Part shown: piece after piece, positions 17,663 to 27,660 of the stretch | How positions within the stretch are numbered: position 1 is the first letter of the stretch | How the letters are laid out: each line of letters begins with the position of its first letter | Source: Martelella sp. NC20 | GTDB taxonomy: Bacteria > Pseudomonadota > Alphaproteobacteria > Rhizobiales > Rhizobiaceae | NCBI RefSeq assembly: GCF_013459645.1 | Contig: NZ_CP054861.1 | Coordinates: forward strand, 1,104,001 to 1,168,000 | Reading direction: 5' to 3' | DNA: 64,000 nucleotides | Notes under the pieces: model-generated | The model's input: only the letters and a program-made list of their open reading frames with translations | Databases searched by the model: none | What the model was told of the DNA's origin: nothing | Translations under genes and position numbers: made by a program

Positions 17663-19510
17663 ATGTCCTATGATGTCATCATCATCGGCGGCGGCCATGC
17701 GGGTTGCGAGGCCGCAAGCGCTGCGGCCCGCGCGGGCGCGAACACCGCGCTGGTTACCCATCGTCGCGAAACCATCGGCGTGATGTCGTGCAATCCCGCC
17801 ATTGGCGGCCTCGGCAAGGGCCATCTCGTGCGCGAGATCGATGCGCTTGACGGGCTGATGGGACGGGTCGCGGATGCGGCGGCCATCCAGTATCGAATGC
17901 TGAACCGCCGCAAGGGACCCGCTGTGCGCGGCCCCCGCAGCCAGGCGGATCGCAAGCTCTATCGTCTGGCAATGCAGGCCGCGTTGTCGGAGATCGACAA
18001 CCTCGACATCATCGAAGGCGATGTTTTCGATCTGGAATCCGCCAATGGCAGCGTCTCGGCCGTCATACTGGGCGATGGCCGGCGCCTTGCCTGTGGCGCG
18101 GCGGTGCTGACCACCGGCACATTTCTGCGCGGCCTGATCCATATCGGAAACCGGAAAATCCCGGCGGGCCGGGTGGGCGAGGCGCCGTCGGTCGGATTAT
18201 CAGCGACGCTCGCGCGTCTCGGCCTGTCACTCGGCCGGCTGAAGACCGGCACGCCGGCGCGGCTCGATGGCCGGACGATCGACTGGCAGGCGCTGGATCG
18301 CCAGAGCGCCGACCCCGATCCGACGCCGTTTTCGTTCATGACGTCGACTGTGCAGAACCCGCAGATCGATTGCGGGATCACCCGGACGACGCCGAAGGTG
18401 CACGAGATCATCCGCGAGAATATCGGCCTTTCGGCGATGTATTCCGGCCAGATCGAGGGGGTTGGTCCGCGTTACTGCCCGTCGGTTGAAGACAAGATCA
18501 TGCGTTTCGGCGATCGTGATGGCCACCAGATATTTCTTGAACCCGAGGGTCTGGACGATCCGACCGTCTATCCGAACGGTATCTCGACGTCCTTGCCGGA
18601 GGAGGTGCAGGACGCCTTCATTCATGCGATCCCAGGTCTGGAGAAGGTGACGATCCTGCAACCGGGCTATGCGATCGAATATGATCATGTCGACCCGCGC
18701 GAACTGTCGGCCTCGCTTGAACTGCGGAAGCTTGGCGGTCTGTTTCTGGCCGGCCAGATCAACGGAACCACCGGTTATGAAGAGGCCGGGGCCCAGGGAC
18801 TGGTGGCGGGACTGAACGCGGCGCTGCTTGCGTCCGGGTCCGAACCGGTCATCTTCTCGCGCACTGATTGCTATATCGGGGTTATGATCGACGATCTGAC
18901 GACGCGGGGCGTGGCGGAACCGTATCGCATGTTCACCTCGCGCGCGGAGTATCGTCTCACGCTGCGCGCCGACAATGCCGACCAGCGGCTGACACCGATG
19001 GCGATGGCGCTTGGCATCGTCTCGGATGAGCGGAGCGCGAAGTTCACCTCCTATATGACCGCGATCGATCAGGGCAGGGCGGCGCTGAAGGGCCGGTCGC
19101 TGACCCCCAATGAGGCCGCGCGGTTCGGGATGAAGCTCAATCAGGACGGCCAGCGCCGTAGCGCCTACGATCTTCTCGCCTATCCGGATCAGGATTTTTC
19201 CGGGCTTTCAAGGATCTGGCCGGAGCTTGGCGAGACGCCGGATGCGGTGCGGAACGCGCTGGAGATCGAGGCATCCTATTCTGTCTATCTCGATCGCCAG
19301 GCCGCCGACATCGCCGAGGTTCAGCGCGATGAGGGCAGGGCGATCCCGGCGGAGTTCGACTACAGCAACCTGTCCGGCCTTTCAAGCGAGTTGAAGGGCA
19401 AGCTTTCGGCGGTGCGTCCGGCGACCATCGCGCAGGCCGGCCGCATCGACGGCATGACCCCGGCTGCGCTGTCGCTTCTGCTGGTGCGACTCAAGCTGCG
19501 GGCGGCCTGA
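17663..19510 (+). CDS. mnmG: tRNA uridine-5-carboxymethylaminomethyl modification enzyme MnmG (GidA)
   Basis: A 615-residue FAD protein partner of MnmE. It has the dinucleotide motif [14 protein letters not shown] at the N terminus, the GidA signatures [20 protein letters not shown] (about 48-67) and [12 protein letters not shown], and the C-terminal helical region [19 protein letters not shown]. The ATG at 17663 was chosen; the frame is open further upstream to 17522, but those codons would include the parS palindrome and are not conserved. The gene is followed by rsmG two bases after its stop. Confidence 0.97.
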   Translation: MSYDVIIIGGGHAGCEAASAAARAGANTALVTHRRETIGVMSCNPAIGGLGKGHLVREIDALDGLMGRVADAAAIQYRMLNRRKGPAVRGPRSQADRKLYRLAMQAALSEIDNLDIIEGDVFDLESANGSVSAVILGDGRRLACGAAVLTTGTFLRGLIHIGNRKIPAGRVGEAPSVGLSATLARLGLSLGRLKTGTPARLDGRTIDWQALDRQSADPDPTPFSFMTSTVQNPQIDCGITRTTPKVHEIIRENIGLSAMYSGQIEGVGPRYCPSVEDKIMRFGDRDGHQIFLEPEGLDDPTVYPNGISTSLPEEVQDAFIHAIPGLEKVTILQPGYAIEYDHVDPRELSASLELRKLGGLFLAGQINGTTGYEEAGAQGLVAGLNAALLASGSEPVIFSRTDCYIGVMIDDLTTRGVAEPYRMFTSRAEYRLTLRADNADQRLTPMAMALGIVSDERSAKFTSYMTAIDQGRAALKGRSLTPNEAARFGMKLNQDGQRRSAYDLLAYPDQDFSGLSRIWPELGETPDAVRNALEIEASYSVYLDRQAADIAEVQRDEGRAIPAEFDYSNLSGLSSELKGKLSAVRPATIAQAGRIDGMTPAALSLLLVRLKLRAA

Positions 19511-19512
19511 CG

Positions 19513-20130
19513 ATGAAATTGAATGGCAGCAGTGTTTCACGTGAAACACAGGACCGGCTTGACCGCTTCGTCAGTCATTTCGAGAAATGGGCGCGGGCGA
19601 TCAATCTGGTCGCGCCCTCCACCCGCCAGCAGATCTGGGATCGGCATATCGCCGACAGCGCGCAACTGTTTCAACTCGCGCCGGAGCCGAAGACCTGGAT
19701 CGATCTCGGCAGCGGCGGCGGTTTTCCCGGCATCGTGACGGCGATCTTTCTGGCGGAGGCCGGCGAGGGCTGGGTGCATCTGGTCGAAAGCAACAACAAG
19801 AAGGCGTCGTTCCTGCGCACGGCGATCCGCGAAACCGGCGCGCGCGCCAGCGTTCATGCCATTCGCGCCGAGACGGCGCCGGCGGAAATCGCGACGCCGC
19901 AGCTGATGTCGGCCCGGGCGCTGGCCTCGCTCGACCATCTCATGGACTATGCCGCGCCCTGGTTTTCGACCGATCCGGCGTTCCGCGCGTTTTTCCACAA
20001 GGGACGCGATTATCAGCGCGAGCTCGACAAAGCGCGTGACCGATGGGCGTTCGATCTGGTAAAACATGAAAGCAAGGTCGAGCCCGGCTCCGTGATCCTC
20101 GAAATTTCGCGCCTTGCACCGGCTTTTTGA
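19513..20130 (+). CDS. rsmG: 16S rRNA (guanine-N7)-methyltransferase
   Basis: A 205-residue SAM-dependent methyltransferase (GidB) acting on G527 of 16S rRNA. It has motif [13 protein letters not shown] near residue 72 and the conserved start [14 protein letters not shown] near 24. The N-terminal codons SVSRETQ are encoded by a perfect parS palindrome, so this stretch carries both protein and centromere information. It is in the mnmE-mnmG-rsmG-parA-parB order common in alphaproteobacteria. Confidence 0.96.
   Translation: MKLNGSSVSRETQDRLDRFVSHFEKWARAINLVAPSTRQQIWDRHIADSAQLFQLAPEPKTWIDLGSGGGFPGIVTAIFLAEAGEGWVHLVESNNKKASFLRTAIRETGARASVHAIRAETAPAEIATPQLMSARALASLDHLMDYAAPWFSTDPAFRAFFHKGRDYQRELDKARDRWAFDLVKHESKVEPGSVILEISRLAPAF
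19533..19548. other. parS: parS centromere site, perfect copy 2
   Basis: A second perfect TGTTTCACGTGAAACA palindrome, inside the first codons of rsmG and exactly 2000 bp from copy 1. It is about 1.4 kb before parB. Confidence 0.95.
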
Positions 20131-20147
20131 AGACAGGCGGGACGATC

Positions 20148-20939
20148 ATGAATCATAAAACGCGGGTCATCACCGTCGCCAACCAGAAGGGTGGCGTCGG
20201 CAAGACGACGACGGCGATCAATCTGGCGACGGCGCTGGCTGCCATCGGCGAGAAGGTTCTGATCATCGACCTCGACCCGCAGGGCAATGCCTCGACAGGA
20301 CTTGGAATCGAACGCAACCAGCGCGACGTCTCGGCCTATGACGTGCTGATCGGCGAGAAAACGCTTGCCGAAGCCGCCGTGCGCACCGCTGTGCCCAATC
20401 TCGATATAGTTCCGTCGACGCTCGATCTTCTGGGGTTCGAGCTCGAGATCGCCGCCGATCCCCGACGCGTGTTCAAGCTTCGCGATGCGCTGTCGCATGG
20501 CGATATCAGCAAGTACCGCTACGTGTTCTGCGACTGCCCGCCGTCCTTCAACCTGCTGACGATGAATGCGATGGGCGCGGCCAACGCCATTCTTGTGCCG
20601 CTGCAATGCGAATTCTTCGCGCTGGAGGGGCTCAGCCAGTTGCTCGATACCGTCTCGGAGGTGCGCAGCACCATCAATCCCGGCCTCGAAATCCAGGGCG
20701 TGGTGCTGACCATGTATGACAGCCGCAACAATCTCGCCCAGCAGGTGGTCAATGATGTGCGCGAATATATGGGCGACAAGGTCTACAAGACCTTGATTCC
20801 GCGCAATGTCCGGGTCTCCGAAGCGCCGTCTTTCGGCAAGCCGGTGATCCTTTACGATCTCAAATGCCAGGGCAGCCAGTCCTATATCCAGCTTGCCTCG
20901 GAAATCATCCAGCGCGAACGCGCGCTGGCGGCTGCCTGA
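20148..20939 (+). CDS. parA: chromosome partitioning ATPase ParA
   Basis: A 263-residue deviant Walker-type ATPase that drives segregation of the ParB-parS complex. The deviant P-loop KGGVGKTT lies near residue 13 with the signature lysine, Walker A' DLDPQGNAS near 41, and DCPPSFNLLTMNAM near 130. The ATG at 20148 gives the family start; an upstream in-frame ATG at 20127 overlaps the rsmG stop and adds seven residues. parB follows 22 bp downstream. Confidence 0.97.
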   Translation: MNHKTRVITVANQKGGVGKTTTAINLATALAAIGEKVLIIDLDPQGNASTGLGIERNQRDVSAYDVLIGEKTLAEAAVRTAVPNLDIVPSTLDLLGFELEIAADPRRVFKLRDALSHGDISKYRYVFCDCPPSFNLLTMNAMGAANAILVPLQCEFFALEGLSQLLDTVSEVRSTINPGLEIQGVVLTMYDSRNNLAQQVVNDVREYMGDKVYKTLIPRNVRVSEAPSFGKPVILYDLKCQGSQSYIQLASEIIQRERALAAA

Positions 20940-20961
20940 TACGATCAATATGGTGAATGCG

Positions 20962-21834
20962 ATGAGTGATGACAGTTCCAAAAGGCGTCTCGGTCGCGGC
21001 CTCGCCGCCCTGATCGGCGATATCGAGAAACCCGCCGAAGCCAGTGCGCCGGTCACGGCCGATCGTCGCATCCCGATCGAGTTCATCACGCGCAACCCGC
21101 GCAACCCGCGGCGGCATTTCGAGGAGGGGGATCTGCGCGATCTCGCCGCCTCGGTGCGCCAGCACGGCATCGTCCAGCCCGTCGTGGTACGGACCATTGG
21201 CGCCCAACGCTATGAAATCATCGCCGGCGAACGCCGCTGGCGCGCGGCGCAGCTTGCAGGGCTTGCCGATGTTCCGGCGCTGATCCGCGATGTCGACGAC
21301 CGCACGGCGCTGGAGATCGCGATTGTCGAGAATGTCCAGCGCGCCGATCTCAATCCGCTGGAAGAGGCCAATGGTTATGAATTGCTGATCGCCGAGCATG
21401 GCTATACGCAGAACGACCTCGGTGACATCATAGGCAAGAGCCGCAGCCATGTCGCCAACAGCCTGCGGCTGCTGAAACTGCCGGAGGGGGTCCAGACGCT
21501 GCTGGCCGAAGGCGCGTTGTCGGCCGGCCACGCCCGCGCGCTGATCTCCACGCCAGATCCGCAAAGCCTTGCCCGCACCATTGTCGATCGTGGTCTTTCG
21601 GTGCGCGATGCCGAGAAGCTGGCGCAGAAGGCGATCGAAGGCGGCGGCGGGACAATGCGCGCGCCGCGTCAGAAGGATGCCGATACGCTGGCGCTGGAGC
21701 AGACGCTCTCCGATCGGCTGGGGCTGGCGGTTGCCATCGACCATAAATCCAATGGCGGCCAGATCCGGATTTCCTACAAGACGCTCGACCAGCTGGACGA
21801 TCTGTGCCGCAGGCTCGATCGGACGCCAAATTGA
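20962..21834 (+). CDS. parB: chromosome partitioning protein ParB
   Basis: A 290-residue CTP-dependent DNA clamp that loads at parS. The N-terminal ParA-stimulating segment [12 protein letters not shown] lies at residues 9-20. CTP-binding motifs are [21 protein letters not shown] and [14 protein letters not shown]. The helix-turn-helix [20 protein letters not shown] follows near 155, then [10 protein letters not shown] and a C-terminal dimer domain. The ATG at 20962 was preferred to one at 20950. Its perfect targets lie within the same gene cluster. Confidence 0.97.
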   Translation: MSDDSSKRRLGRGLAALIGDIEKPAEASAPVTADRRIPIEFITRNPRNPRRHFEEGDLRDLAASVRQHGIVQPVVVRTIGAQRYEIIAGERRWRAAQLAGLADVPALIRDVDDRTALEIAIVENVQRADLNPLEEANGYELLIAEHGYTQNDLGDIIGKSRSHVANSLRLLKLPEGVQTLLAEGALSAGHARALISTPDPQSLARTIVDRGLSVRDAEKLAQKAIEGGGGTMRAPRQKDADTLALEQTLSDRLGLAVAIDHKSNGGQIRISYKTLDQLDDLCRRLDRTPN

Positions 21835-21885
21835 TATGATGCAATTTTTTTATTAAATTTCAGTTACTTGTAACCAAGTTCATCC

Positions 21886-21998
21886 GTCATCCCGGACTTG
21901 ATCCGGGATCCAGGACTTTATGGTAACGTCTTTGCGACAAGGACCTTTTCATGCGCCTGTCGGAGCGGCCCTGGACCCCGGATCAAGTCCGGGGTGAC
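21886..21998. repeat. inverted pair of REP-like palindromes
   Basis: GTCATCCCGGACTTGATCCG at one end and GATCAAGTCCGGGGTGAC at the other form an inverted pair, each half itself palindromic. It fills the gap between the convergent parB and holA genes. Related pairs occur at 34026-34128, 35095-35206 and 52286-52364. Confidence 0.8.
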
Positions 21999-22075
21999 GG
22001 AGAGGGAGGGAACGCTGCCATTGCTACGGCATTTGTCAACGAACCGCAGGCTCAACCTTGCCCGTCACTCCAAGG

Positions 22076-23116
22076 TCAGTTCCGCATAGCCGCCCGGTTT
22101 GACCGCAGCGCGAGCGAGAGCAGCGTCTGCATCGCGATGCTTTCCTCGAGCTCCGGATATTGCCGCGTCTTCAGCACGGTATCGGCCAGCAGCCGCAGCG
22201 CCCGCGCCGTCGCCGCGCCGTTCCAGGAGGCGAGGGCGCGTTCGAAGATCGGCTTTCGCTTGAAGAAGATATGCCGCCCGTGGGTCTGCATCACTTGGCT
22301 TGCGGGCAGGCGCTTGCCCTCCATCTCGGCGCGCATCTGGTCGAGAAGGTGAAACTGCCGGATACAGCCGTTCAGGATCAGGAAAATCGGCGTTTTCGAT
22401 TGTGCCGTCTTGGCCATGGCATGGCGCAGCGCCGCCATATCGCCCGAAAGCACGGCATCGACCGCATCGTCGGCAGAGATCGCGCTGGCATCGCCGATCA
22501 CGGCGGCGACATGCTCCTCGGTGATCACATCCAGGCCGCGGCCATAAAGCACCAGCTTGTCGATCTCGTTGCGCGTCGCCAGCCTGTCGCCGCCGATCAG
22601 TGACAGCAGCAGATGCCGCGCCGGCGGCGTGATCCTCAATGAGGCGTCGGAAAGCGCCTGATCGATCAATGCGTTGAGGGCGCGCGCGTCGTCGGCGTAA
22701 CAGGGAATGGCGGCGACGGTGCGGGCGCTCTCGGCGGCCTTGCGCATCGCCGTGCCCTTGCGCAGTTCGCCGGCCTCGATGATCAGCGACGCGCTTTCAG
22801 GCGGGCCCTCCGCCAGCATTCGCAACACATCCGCCAGGGCCTTGTCATTGCCGCCGGCGCGGACCCAGACCAGCCTTTCGCCGCCGAACAGGCCGATCGC
22901 GTTCATCTCGTCCATGATCCGCCCGGCATCGATATCGCCGCTGTCGAGCTTCATCACCGCGAACGCGTCATCGAGCGGCACGCCGGTGCCCGCGGCAATC
23001 AGCGATGCGCGTTCGCTGACAAGGCCGCGATCCGGGCCATAGACCAGAAAAACCCGGTATTTGCGCGCATCCTGCCTGAGAAAGCCGTCAAACTGATGGG
23101 ATTTTATCTCGGTCAT
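22076..23116 (-). CDS. holA: DNA polymerase III delta subunit
   Basis: A 346-residue clamp-loader subunit that opens the beta clamp. The N-terminal region has VYGPDRGLVSERASLIA near residue 25, a degenerate P-loop region as in the family, and LVWVRAGGND near 80. DRLATRNEIDKLVLYG, the conserved domain II segment, is near 185. It is the last gene of a leftward leuS-lptE-holA unit and begins 12 bp after the lptE stop. Confidence 0.93.
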   Translation of the reverse strand: MTEIKSHQFDGFLRQDARKYRVFLVYGPDRGLVSERASLIAAGTGVPLDDAFAVMKLDSGDIDAGRIMDEMNAIGLFGGERLVWVRAGGNDKALADVLRMLAEGPPESASLIIEAGELRKGTAMRKAAESARTVAAIPCYADDARALNALIDQALSDASLRITPPARHLLLSLIGGDRLATRNEIDKLVLYGRGLDVITEEHVAAVIGDASAISADDAVDAVLSGDMAALRHAMAKTAQSKTPIFLILNGCIRQFHLLDQMRAEMEGKRLPASQVMQTHGRHIFFKRKPIFERALASWNGAATARALRLLADTVLKTRQYPELEESIAMQTLLSLALRSNRAAMRN

Positions 23117-23128
23117 CGGGGCCGTGAA

Positions 23129-23689
23129 TTATTGCGGGGCAGGGGCGGGCGGCAGAACCTCCGGGGGCTCCTTGTTGAGCGCTATGGCGAGATCGGCATT
23201 GATGATCTCGGCCACTTCTTTCGCAGCGCGCTGCTGGGCATCGCGGATAGCGCGCAGGCGGGCGAATTCCTGGGACGGGAAATCGACGAGCGCAATGCCG
23301 GTGCGGCGGCCCGAGGCGAGCAGCTTGCTGTCGGAGCGCCGCCGCAGCGCGTAATCCGCCGTGACGATGGTACGCCCGGCGCTTGCCGTGTCGGAGGAAT
23401 CGTCGACCAGCACCTCGGAGGTCACGGCGAAGGCCGAAACATTCACGTCGTATTTCGGATCGGCGCTCTCGCCGAGACCGCCCGCGGTCATGAATATCAG
23501 GTCGTTCAGCACATATTGCGCCACCGGCGTCGTCGGCGTGTTGAACGCGAGCTGGTGCATCTTGGCATTCAGAGCCGTGCCCTCCGCGCCGCCGTAAAGC
23601 GGGCGGACCTGGCAGGCGGAAAGCGCCATCAGGGCGGCAAGGGCCGCTGCCGGCAGCGCGGCGCGGAAAAGACGGTCAGACAACAACAT
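23129..23689 (-). CDS. lptE: LPS-assembly lipoprotein LptE
   Basis: A 186-residue predicted outer-membrane lipoprotein. The signal peptide [20 protein letters not shown] ends in the lipobox LSAC at about residues 23-26, followed by QVRPLYGG, the usual LptE start. The body has the beta/alpha pattern of the family ([26 protein letters not shown]). LptE plugs LptD for insertion of lipopolysaccharide. Its start overlaps the 3' end of leuS by 14 bases, as is common in Gram-negative genomes. Confidence 0.9.
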   Translation of the reverse strand: MLLSDRLFRAALPAAALAALMALSACQVRPLYGGAEGTALNAKMHQLAFNTPTTPVAQYVLNDLIFMTAGGLGESADPKYDVNVSAFAVTSEVLVDDSSDTASAGRTIVTADYALRRRSDSKLLASGRRTGIALVDFPSQEFARLRAIRDAQQRAAKEVAEIINADLAIALNKEPPEVLPPAPAPQ

Positions 23690-26306
23690 TCACGATCCTT
23701 TGCGGCACGACGATCACCTTCTTCGGCGTTTTGCCTTCCAGCGCGCGCGCCACCGCTTCCAGTTCCATCACCGCGGCTTTGATGCTGTCCTGATCGGCAT
23801 CGCGGGCGACGGTCAGTTCGCCGCGCTTCTTGCCGTTCACCTGCACCGGCAGGGTGATCTCATTGTCGGCTGTCAGGCCCGCTTCATAGGCGGGCCATGC
23901 GGCCATGGCGATCATACCCCTACCTTCGAGCACCTTCCAGCATTCTTCTGCCAGATGCGGCATCATCGGCGCGAAGCAATGGGTCAGGAACAGGCTCGCC
24001 TGCTTCAGCGCGGAGAGCATTTCAGCATCCGCCTTGCCCTCGGCCGCGTCCGTCAACGGCGCTGCCAGCACGTTGACCAGTTCATAGATGCGGGCGATCG
24101 CCTTGTTGAAGGCCAGCGCCTCGATATCGGAGGCGACGGCCTTCAGCGTCTTGTGGGCGGCGCGGGAAATCTCCAATGCCTTGTCGTTTGCACCGGGCTT
24201 CGCCTCGACGCCGGCAAGCGCCGGTGCTGCCTCGGAAACCAGCCGCCAGATGCGCTGTACGAAGCGGAACGTGCCCTGCACGCCGGCCTCGGTCCAGACC
24301 ACGTCGCGGTCTGGTGGTGAGTCGGACAGCACGAAGAAGCGCGCGGTATCGGCGCCATAGGTCGCCAGGATATCGTCCGGATCGATGACGTTTTTCTTCG
24401 ACTTCGACATCTTCTCGATCGAGCCGATCGTCACTTCCTCGCCGGTTTCAATGAGATAGGCCTTGCGGACGCCATCATTCTCCTCGAACCGCACATCGGT
24501 CGGCGAGACCCAGCGTCCCGCAGTACCGCTGCCGCCGAGACGATAGGTCTCGTGCACCACCATGCCCTGGGTGAACAGGCCCTTGAACGGCTCGTCATGG
24601 CTGACATGGCCCGTCGCCTTCATCGCCCGGGTAAAGAACCGCGAATAGAGCAGGTGCAGGATCGCGTGCTCGATACCGCCGATATACTGGTCGACAGGCA
24701 GCCAGCGATCGGCGATGGCCGGGTCGGTCGGAGCATCCTCGTGCGGCGCGGTGAAGCGGGTATAGTACCAGCTCGAATCCACGAACGTGTCCATCGTGTC
24801 GGTCTCGCGCCGCGCGGGCTTGCCGCAATGCGGACAGGCGACATCGCGCCAGGTCGGATGACGGTCGAGCGGGTTGCCGGGCTTTTCGAAATCGATGTCG
24901 TCCGGCAGTTTCACCGGCAGGTCGGCCTTTGGCACGGGGATGACGCCGCAATCGTCGCAATGGATCACCGGGATCGGGCAACCCCAGTAGCGCTGGCGGG
25001 AAATGCCCCAGTCACGCAGCCGGAAATTGACCTTGCGTTCGCCGCGGGGAGCGCCGCGAACGGTCTCAGCCTCCAGTTTTTCTGCAATGGTTTCAAAGGC
25101 TTCGGTCGTACCCATACCGTCGAGGAAGCGCGAATTGATCATCACGCCGTCATCGGTATAGGCTTCGTCGCCAATGGTGAAGCTCGCCGCATCGCCATCC
25201 TTCGGCATCACGATCGGCGTGACCGGCAGGTCGTATTTGCGGGCAAAGTCGAGGTCGCGCTGGTCGCCGGCCGGGCAGCCGAAGATCGCGCCCGTGCCGT
25301 AATCCATCAGCACGAAATTGGCGACATAGACCGGCAGTTCCCAGTTTTCATCGAAGGGGTGACGCACGGTGATGCCGGTGTCGACGCCCTTCTTCTCGGC
25401 GGTTTCGAGCGCGGCCAGCGATGTGCCGGCGCGCCGCGTCTCCTCGCAGAAGGCCGCGACCTTCTCATCGTGCTTTGCCGCCTGCTTCGCCAGCGGATGA
25501 TCGGCGGAGATCGCCAGGAACGAGGCGCCGAAGATCGTGTCCGGACGCGTGGTGTAAACGGTGACGTCTTCCATGCCGCCGGCATTGCCGCTGGCGATAT
25601 CCCAGCGGATCATCAGGCCCTCGGAGCGGCCGATCCAGTTCTTCTGCATCAGCCGGACCTTTTCCGGCCAGTGATCGAGCGTGTCGAGCGCGTCCAGCAG
25701 GTCCTGGGCAAAGTCAGTGATCTTGAAGAACCATTGAACCAGTTCGCGTTGCTCGACAAGCGCGCCCGAGCGCCAGCCACGGCCCTCGATCACCTGTTCG
25801 TTGGCGAGCACGGTCATGTCGACCGGGTCCCAGTTGACTTTTGATTGCTTGCGGTAGACCAGCCCCTTTTCCAGCATGTCCAGAAACAGATGCTGCTGGC
25901 GCTGGTAGTATTCGACATCGCAGGTCGCGAATTCCCGGGTCCAGTCGAGCGACAGGCCCATGGATTTCAGCTGGCTGCGCATGGTGGCGATGTTGTCGTA
26001 GGTCCAGTCCTTGGGGTGGACCTTGTTCTGCATCGCGGCATTTTCCGCCGGCATGCCGAAGGCGTCCCAGCCCATCGGATGCAGCACGTTGAAGCCGCGC
26101 GCCCGCTTGTAACGGGCAACGACGTCGCCCATGGCGTAGTTGCGGACATGGCCGATGTGAATGCGTCCCGAGGGATAGGGAAACATTTCGAGCACGTAAT
26201 AGGTCTCGCGCGGGTCGGCATTGTCGGTGACGAAGACGTTCTCGTCATTCCACCGCCCCTGCCACTGGGGTTCGACTTTACGCGGATTATAACGTTCGGA
26301 TGCCAT
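23676..26306 (-). CDS. leuS: leucine-tRNA ligase
   Basis: An 876-residue class I aminoacyl-tRNA synthetase. The ATP-site motifs are [12 protein letters not shown] near residue 48 and [15 protein letters not shown] near 625. The editing domain includes [16 protein letters not shown] and [17 protein letters not shown], and the zinc-like segment [18 protein letters not shown] precedes the catalytic WYYTRFT. The ATG at 26306 ([10 protein letters not shown]) was chosen because the upstream in-frame codons to 26528 overlap the divergent YggS gene and are not conserved. Confidence 0.98.
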   Translation of the reverse strand: MASERYNPRKVEPQWQGRWNDENVFVTDNADPRETYYVLEMFPYPSGRIHIGHVRNYAMGDVVARYKRARGFNVLHPMGWDAFGMPAENAAMQNKVHPKDWTYDNIATMRSQLKSMGLSLDWTREFATCDVEYYQRQQHLFLDMLEKGLVYRKQSKVNWDPVDMTVLANEQVIEGRGWRSGALVEQRELVQWFFKITDFAQDLLDALDTLDHWPEKVRLMQKNWIGRSEGLMIRWDIASGNAGGMEDVTVYTTRPDTIFGASFLAISADHPLAKQAAKHDEKVAAFCEETRRAGTSLAALETAEKKGVDTGITVRHPFDENWELPVYVANFVLMDYGTGAIFGCPAGDQRDLDFARKYDLPVTPIVMPKDGDAASFTIGDEAYTDDGVMINSRFLDGMGTTEAFETIAEKLEAETVRGAPRGERKVNFRLRDWGISRQRYWGCPIPVIHCDDCGVIPVPKADLPVKLPDDIDFEKPGNPLDRHPTWRDVACPHCGKPARRETDTMDTFVDSSWYYTRFTAPHEDAPTDPAIADRWLPVDQYIGGIEHAILHLLYSRFFTRAMKATGHVSHDEPFKGLFTQGMVVHETYRLGGSGTAGRWVSPTDVRFEENDGVRKAYLIETGEEVTIGSIEKMSKSKKNVIDPDDILATYGADTARFFVLSDSPPDRDVVWTEAGVQGTFRFVQRIWRLVSEAAPALAGVEAKPGANDKALEISRAAHKTLKAVASDIEALAFNKAIARIYELVNVLAAPLTDAAEGKADAEMLSALKQASLFLTHCFAPMMPHLAEECWKVLEGRGMIAMAAWPAYEAGLTADNEITLPVQVNGKKRGELTVARDADQDSIKAAVMELEAVARALEGKTPKKVIVVPQRIVNVVV

Positions 26307-26471
26307 GTCGGATTTGCTCGGTTCTTTTTCTTGGGGATTTTGGCGGTGAGCTTCACCATGAAAGCGCTTCAGCGTCAAGCAAAACGGCCCCGAAACGGAC
26401 CTTCCGGCGTTGCCTCGCCGCTGGCCTTTGCAATATGGTGACGCCGCAATGGAAATGTGAGGTGTGACGAC

Positions 26472-27137
26472 ATGGGTGTGCGCGAAAATCTGGAAGAAGT
26501 GCTGGGGCGGATCAGGGCCGCCGAACACGAGGTCGAGCGCACGGGCGTCACCCTCGTCGCCGTCTCAAAAACCCACGAAGCCGACGCGATCCGCCCCGCG
26601 ATTGCGGCCGGCCAGCGGGTCTTCGGGGAAAACCGGGTGCAGGAAGCGCAGAAGAAATGGCCGGCGCTGAAGGAAGAGACGCCGGATATCGAACTTCATC
26701 TCATCGGCCCGCTGCAGTCCAACAAGGCCGAGGATGCGGTGAAGCTGTTCGATGTGATCGAGAGCGTCGACCGCGAGAAGATCGCCCGCGCGCTTGCGAA
26801 GGAAATCGAAAAGCAGGGCAGGGCCCCCAAGCTCTACGTCCAGGTCAATACCGGCAACGAGCCGCAGAAGGCCGGCATCGATCCGCGCGAAACGGAAGCC
26901 TTTCTGGCGCTTTGCCGCGACGAGCTCGGCCTTCGGATCGAGGGGTTGATGTGCATTCCGCCGGCCGGTGAAAATCCCGGCCCTCATTTCGCGCTGCTCG
27001 CCGATCTCGCCACTGAAAACAGCGTGCCCAAGCTCTCCATGGGCATGTCCGGCGATTACGAGATCGCCATCGCCTTTGGCGCCACCAGCGTGCGGGTCGG
27101 CTCGGCGATCTTCGGCGAGCGGGATTACTCGGCCTGA
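26472..27137 (+). CDS. YggS-family PLP homeostasis protein
   Basis: A 221-residue fold III PLP-binding protein without known enzyme activity, which buffers free PLP. The PLP lysine is in [16 protein letters not shown] near residue 36, followed by [27 protein letters not shown] near 80 and [20 protein letters not shown] with RVGSAIFG at the end. The ATG at 26472 was preferred to a GTG at 26457. It is divergent from leuS. Confidence 0.95.
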   Translation: MGVRENLEEVLGRIRAAEHEVERTGVTLVAVSKTHEADAIRPAIAAGQRVFGENRVQEAQKKWPALKEETPDIELHLIGPLQSNKAEDAVKLFDVIESVDREKIARALAKEIEKQGRAPKLYVQVNTGNEPQKAGIDPRETEAFLALCRDELGLRIEGLMCIPPAGENPGPHFALLADLATENSVPKLSMGMSGDYEIAIAFGATSVRVGSAIFGERDYSA

Positions 27138-27140
27138 CCG

Positions 27141-27362
27141 TCAGCCGCGCTTGAGATAGACCCTTCCACCGCCTTGTTTGCGGCCGGTGTCTTCGACTCC
27201 GGGGAATTTGCCCTTGCGCACCGCATTCAGGAACGCCCGCCCGATCTTCACCTTGTCGCCGATGTAGAGCCGGTTCCAGCCGTCGCCATAGAGCGAGGGG
27301 AAGTGAAATTCGCCGGGCTCGAGGCCGAGGAGCCGGGTTCTGATGTCTTCTTCGTCAAGCAT
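27141..27362 (-). CDS. conserved small protein of unknown function
   Basis: A 73-residue protein with a coherent composition: an acidic N-terminal helix LDEEDIRTRLLGLEPGEF, an aromatic middle FPSLYGDGWNRLYIGDKVKI, and a basic C terminus ending GGGRVYLKRG. It resembles small proteins annotated in rhizobia as DUF1413-like, but this family name is a weak recollection. It ends three bases after the convergent YggS stop. No signal peptide or membrane helix is seen. Confidence 0.55.
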   Translation of the reverse strand: MLDEEDIRTRLLGLEPGEFHFPSLYGDGWNRLYIGDKVKIGRAFLNAVRKGKFPGVEDTGRKQGGGRVYLKRG

Positions 27363-27469
27363 GGTCTTTTCAGGAACCTGTCGTCGGGAGATTGAAGGCT
27401 GCCAAGTCGAAGAATGGTACCAGCTTGCACAAAGAAAGGCGACGGGACATGGCTTGGGTGGCAGGGCTA

Positions 27470-27560
27470 TCGCATATGGGCATCAAGGCTTGCTCCCAAT
27501 ACTCTCTCCCCTCCGGGGCGAGAAGATCTGGAGGCTATGCGGCAAGCCATATGCAATTCC
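27470..27560. repeat. intergenic repeat cassette, shortened inverted copy D
   Basis: In reverse orientation this segment keeps the two ends of the cassette (GGCTTGCTCCCAATACTCTC at one side, CGGGGCGAGAAGATC and GCTATGCGGC at the other) but lacks the middle. The join lies within the CTCTCCC motif common to both inner arms, as expected for deletion by short-repeat recombination. It lies in a 298-bp gene-free stretch (27363-27660). The rest of that stretch holds a 10-bp hairpin at 27588-27614 and nothing else recognised. Confidence 0.75.
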
Positions 27561-27587
27561 CCATGGCTTGGGCGGCCGATCGGCTCG

Positions 27588-27614
27588 GCACCCGCATGAA
27601 GCATATGCGGGTGC
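27588..27614 (-). terminator. possible terminator hairpin after the old yellow enzyme gene
   Basis: GCACCCGCAT and ATGCGGGTGC form a perfect 10-bp stem with a 7-base loop, 47 bases beyond the stop of the leftward oxidoreductase gene. No T-run follows, so it may be a Rho-dependent or RNA-stability element instead. Confidence 0.35.
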
Positions 27615-27660
27615 TGTGTTCAGAATGCGGGCGGCCGGAAAATCAGCCAGCGGCCGAGGC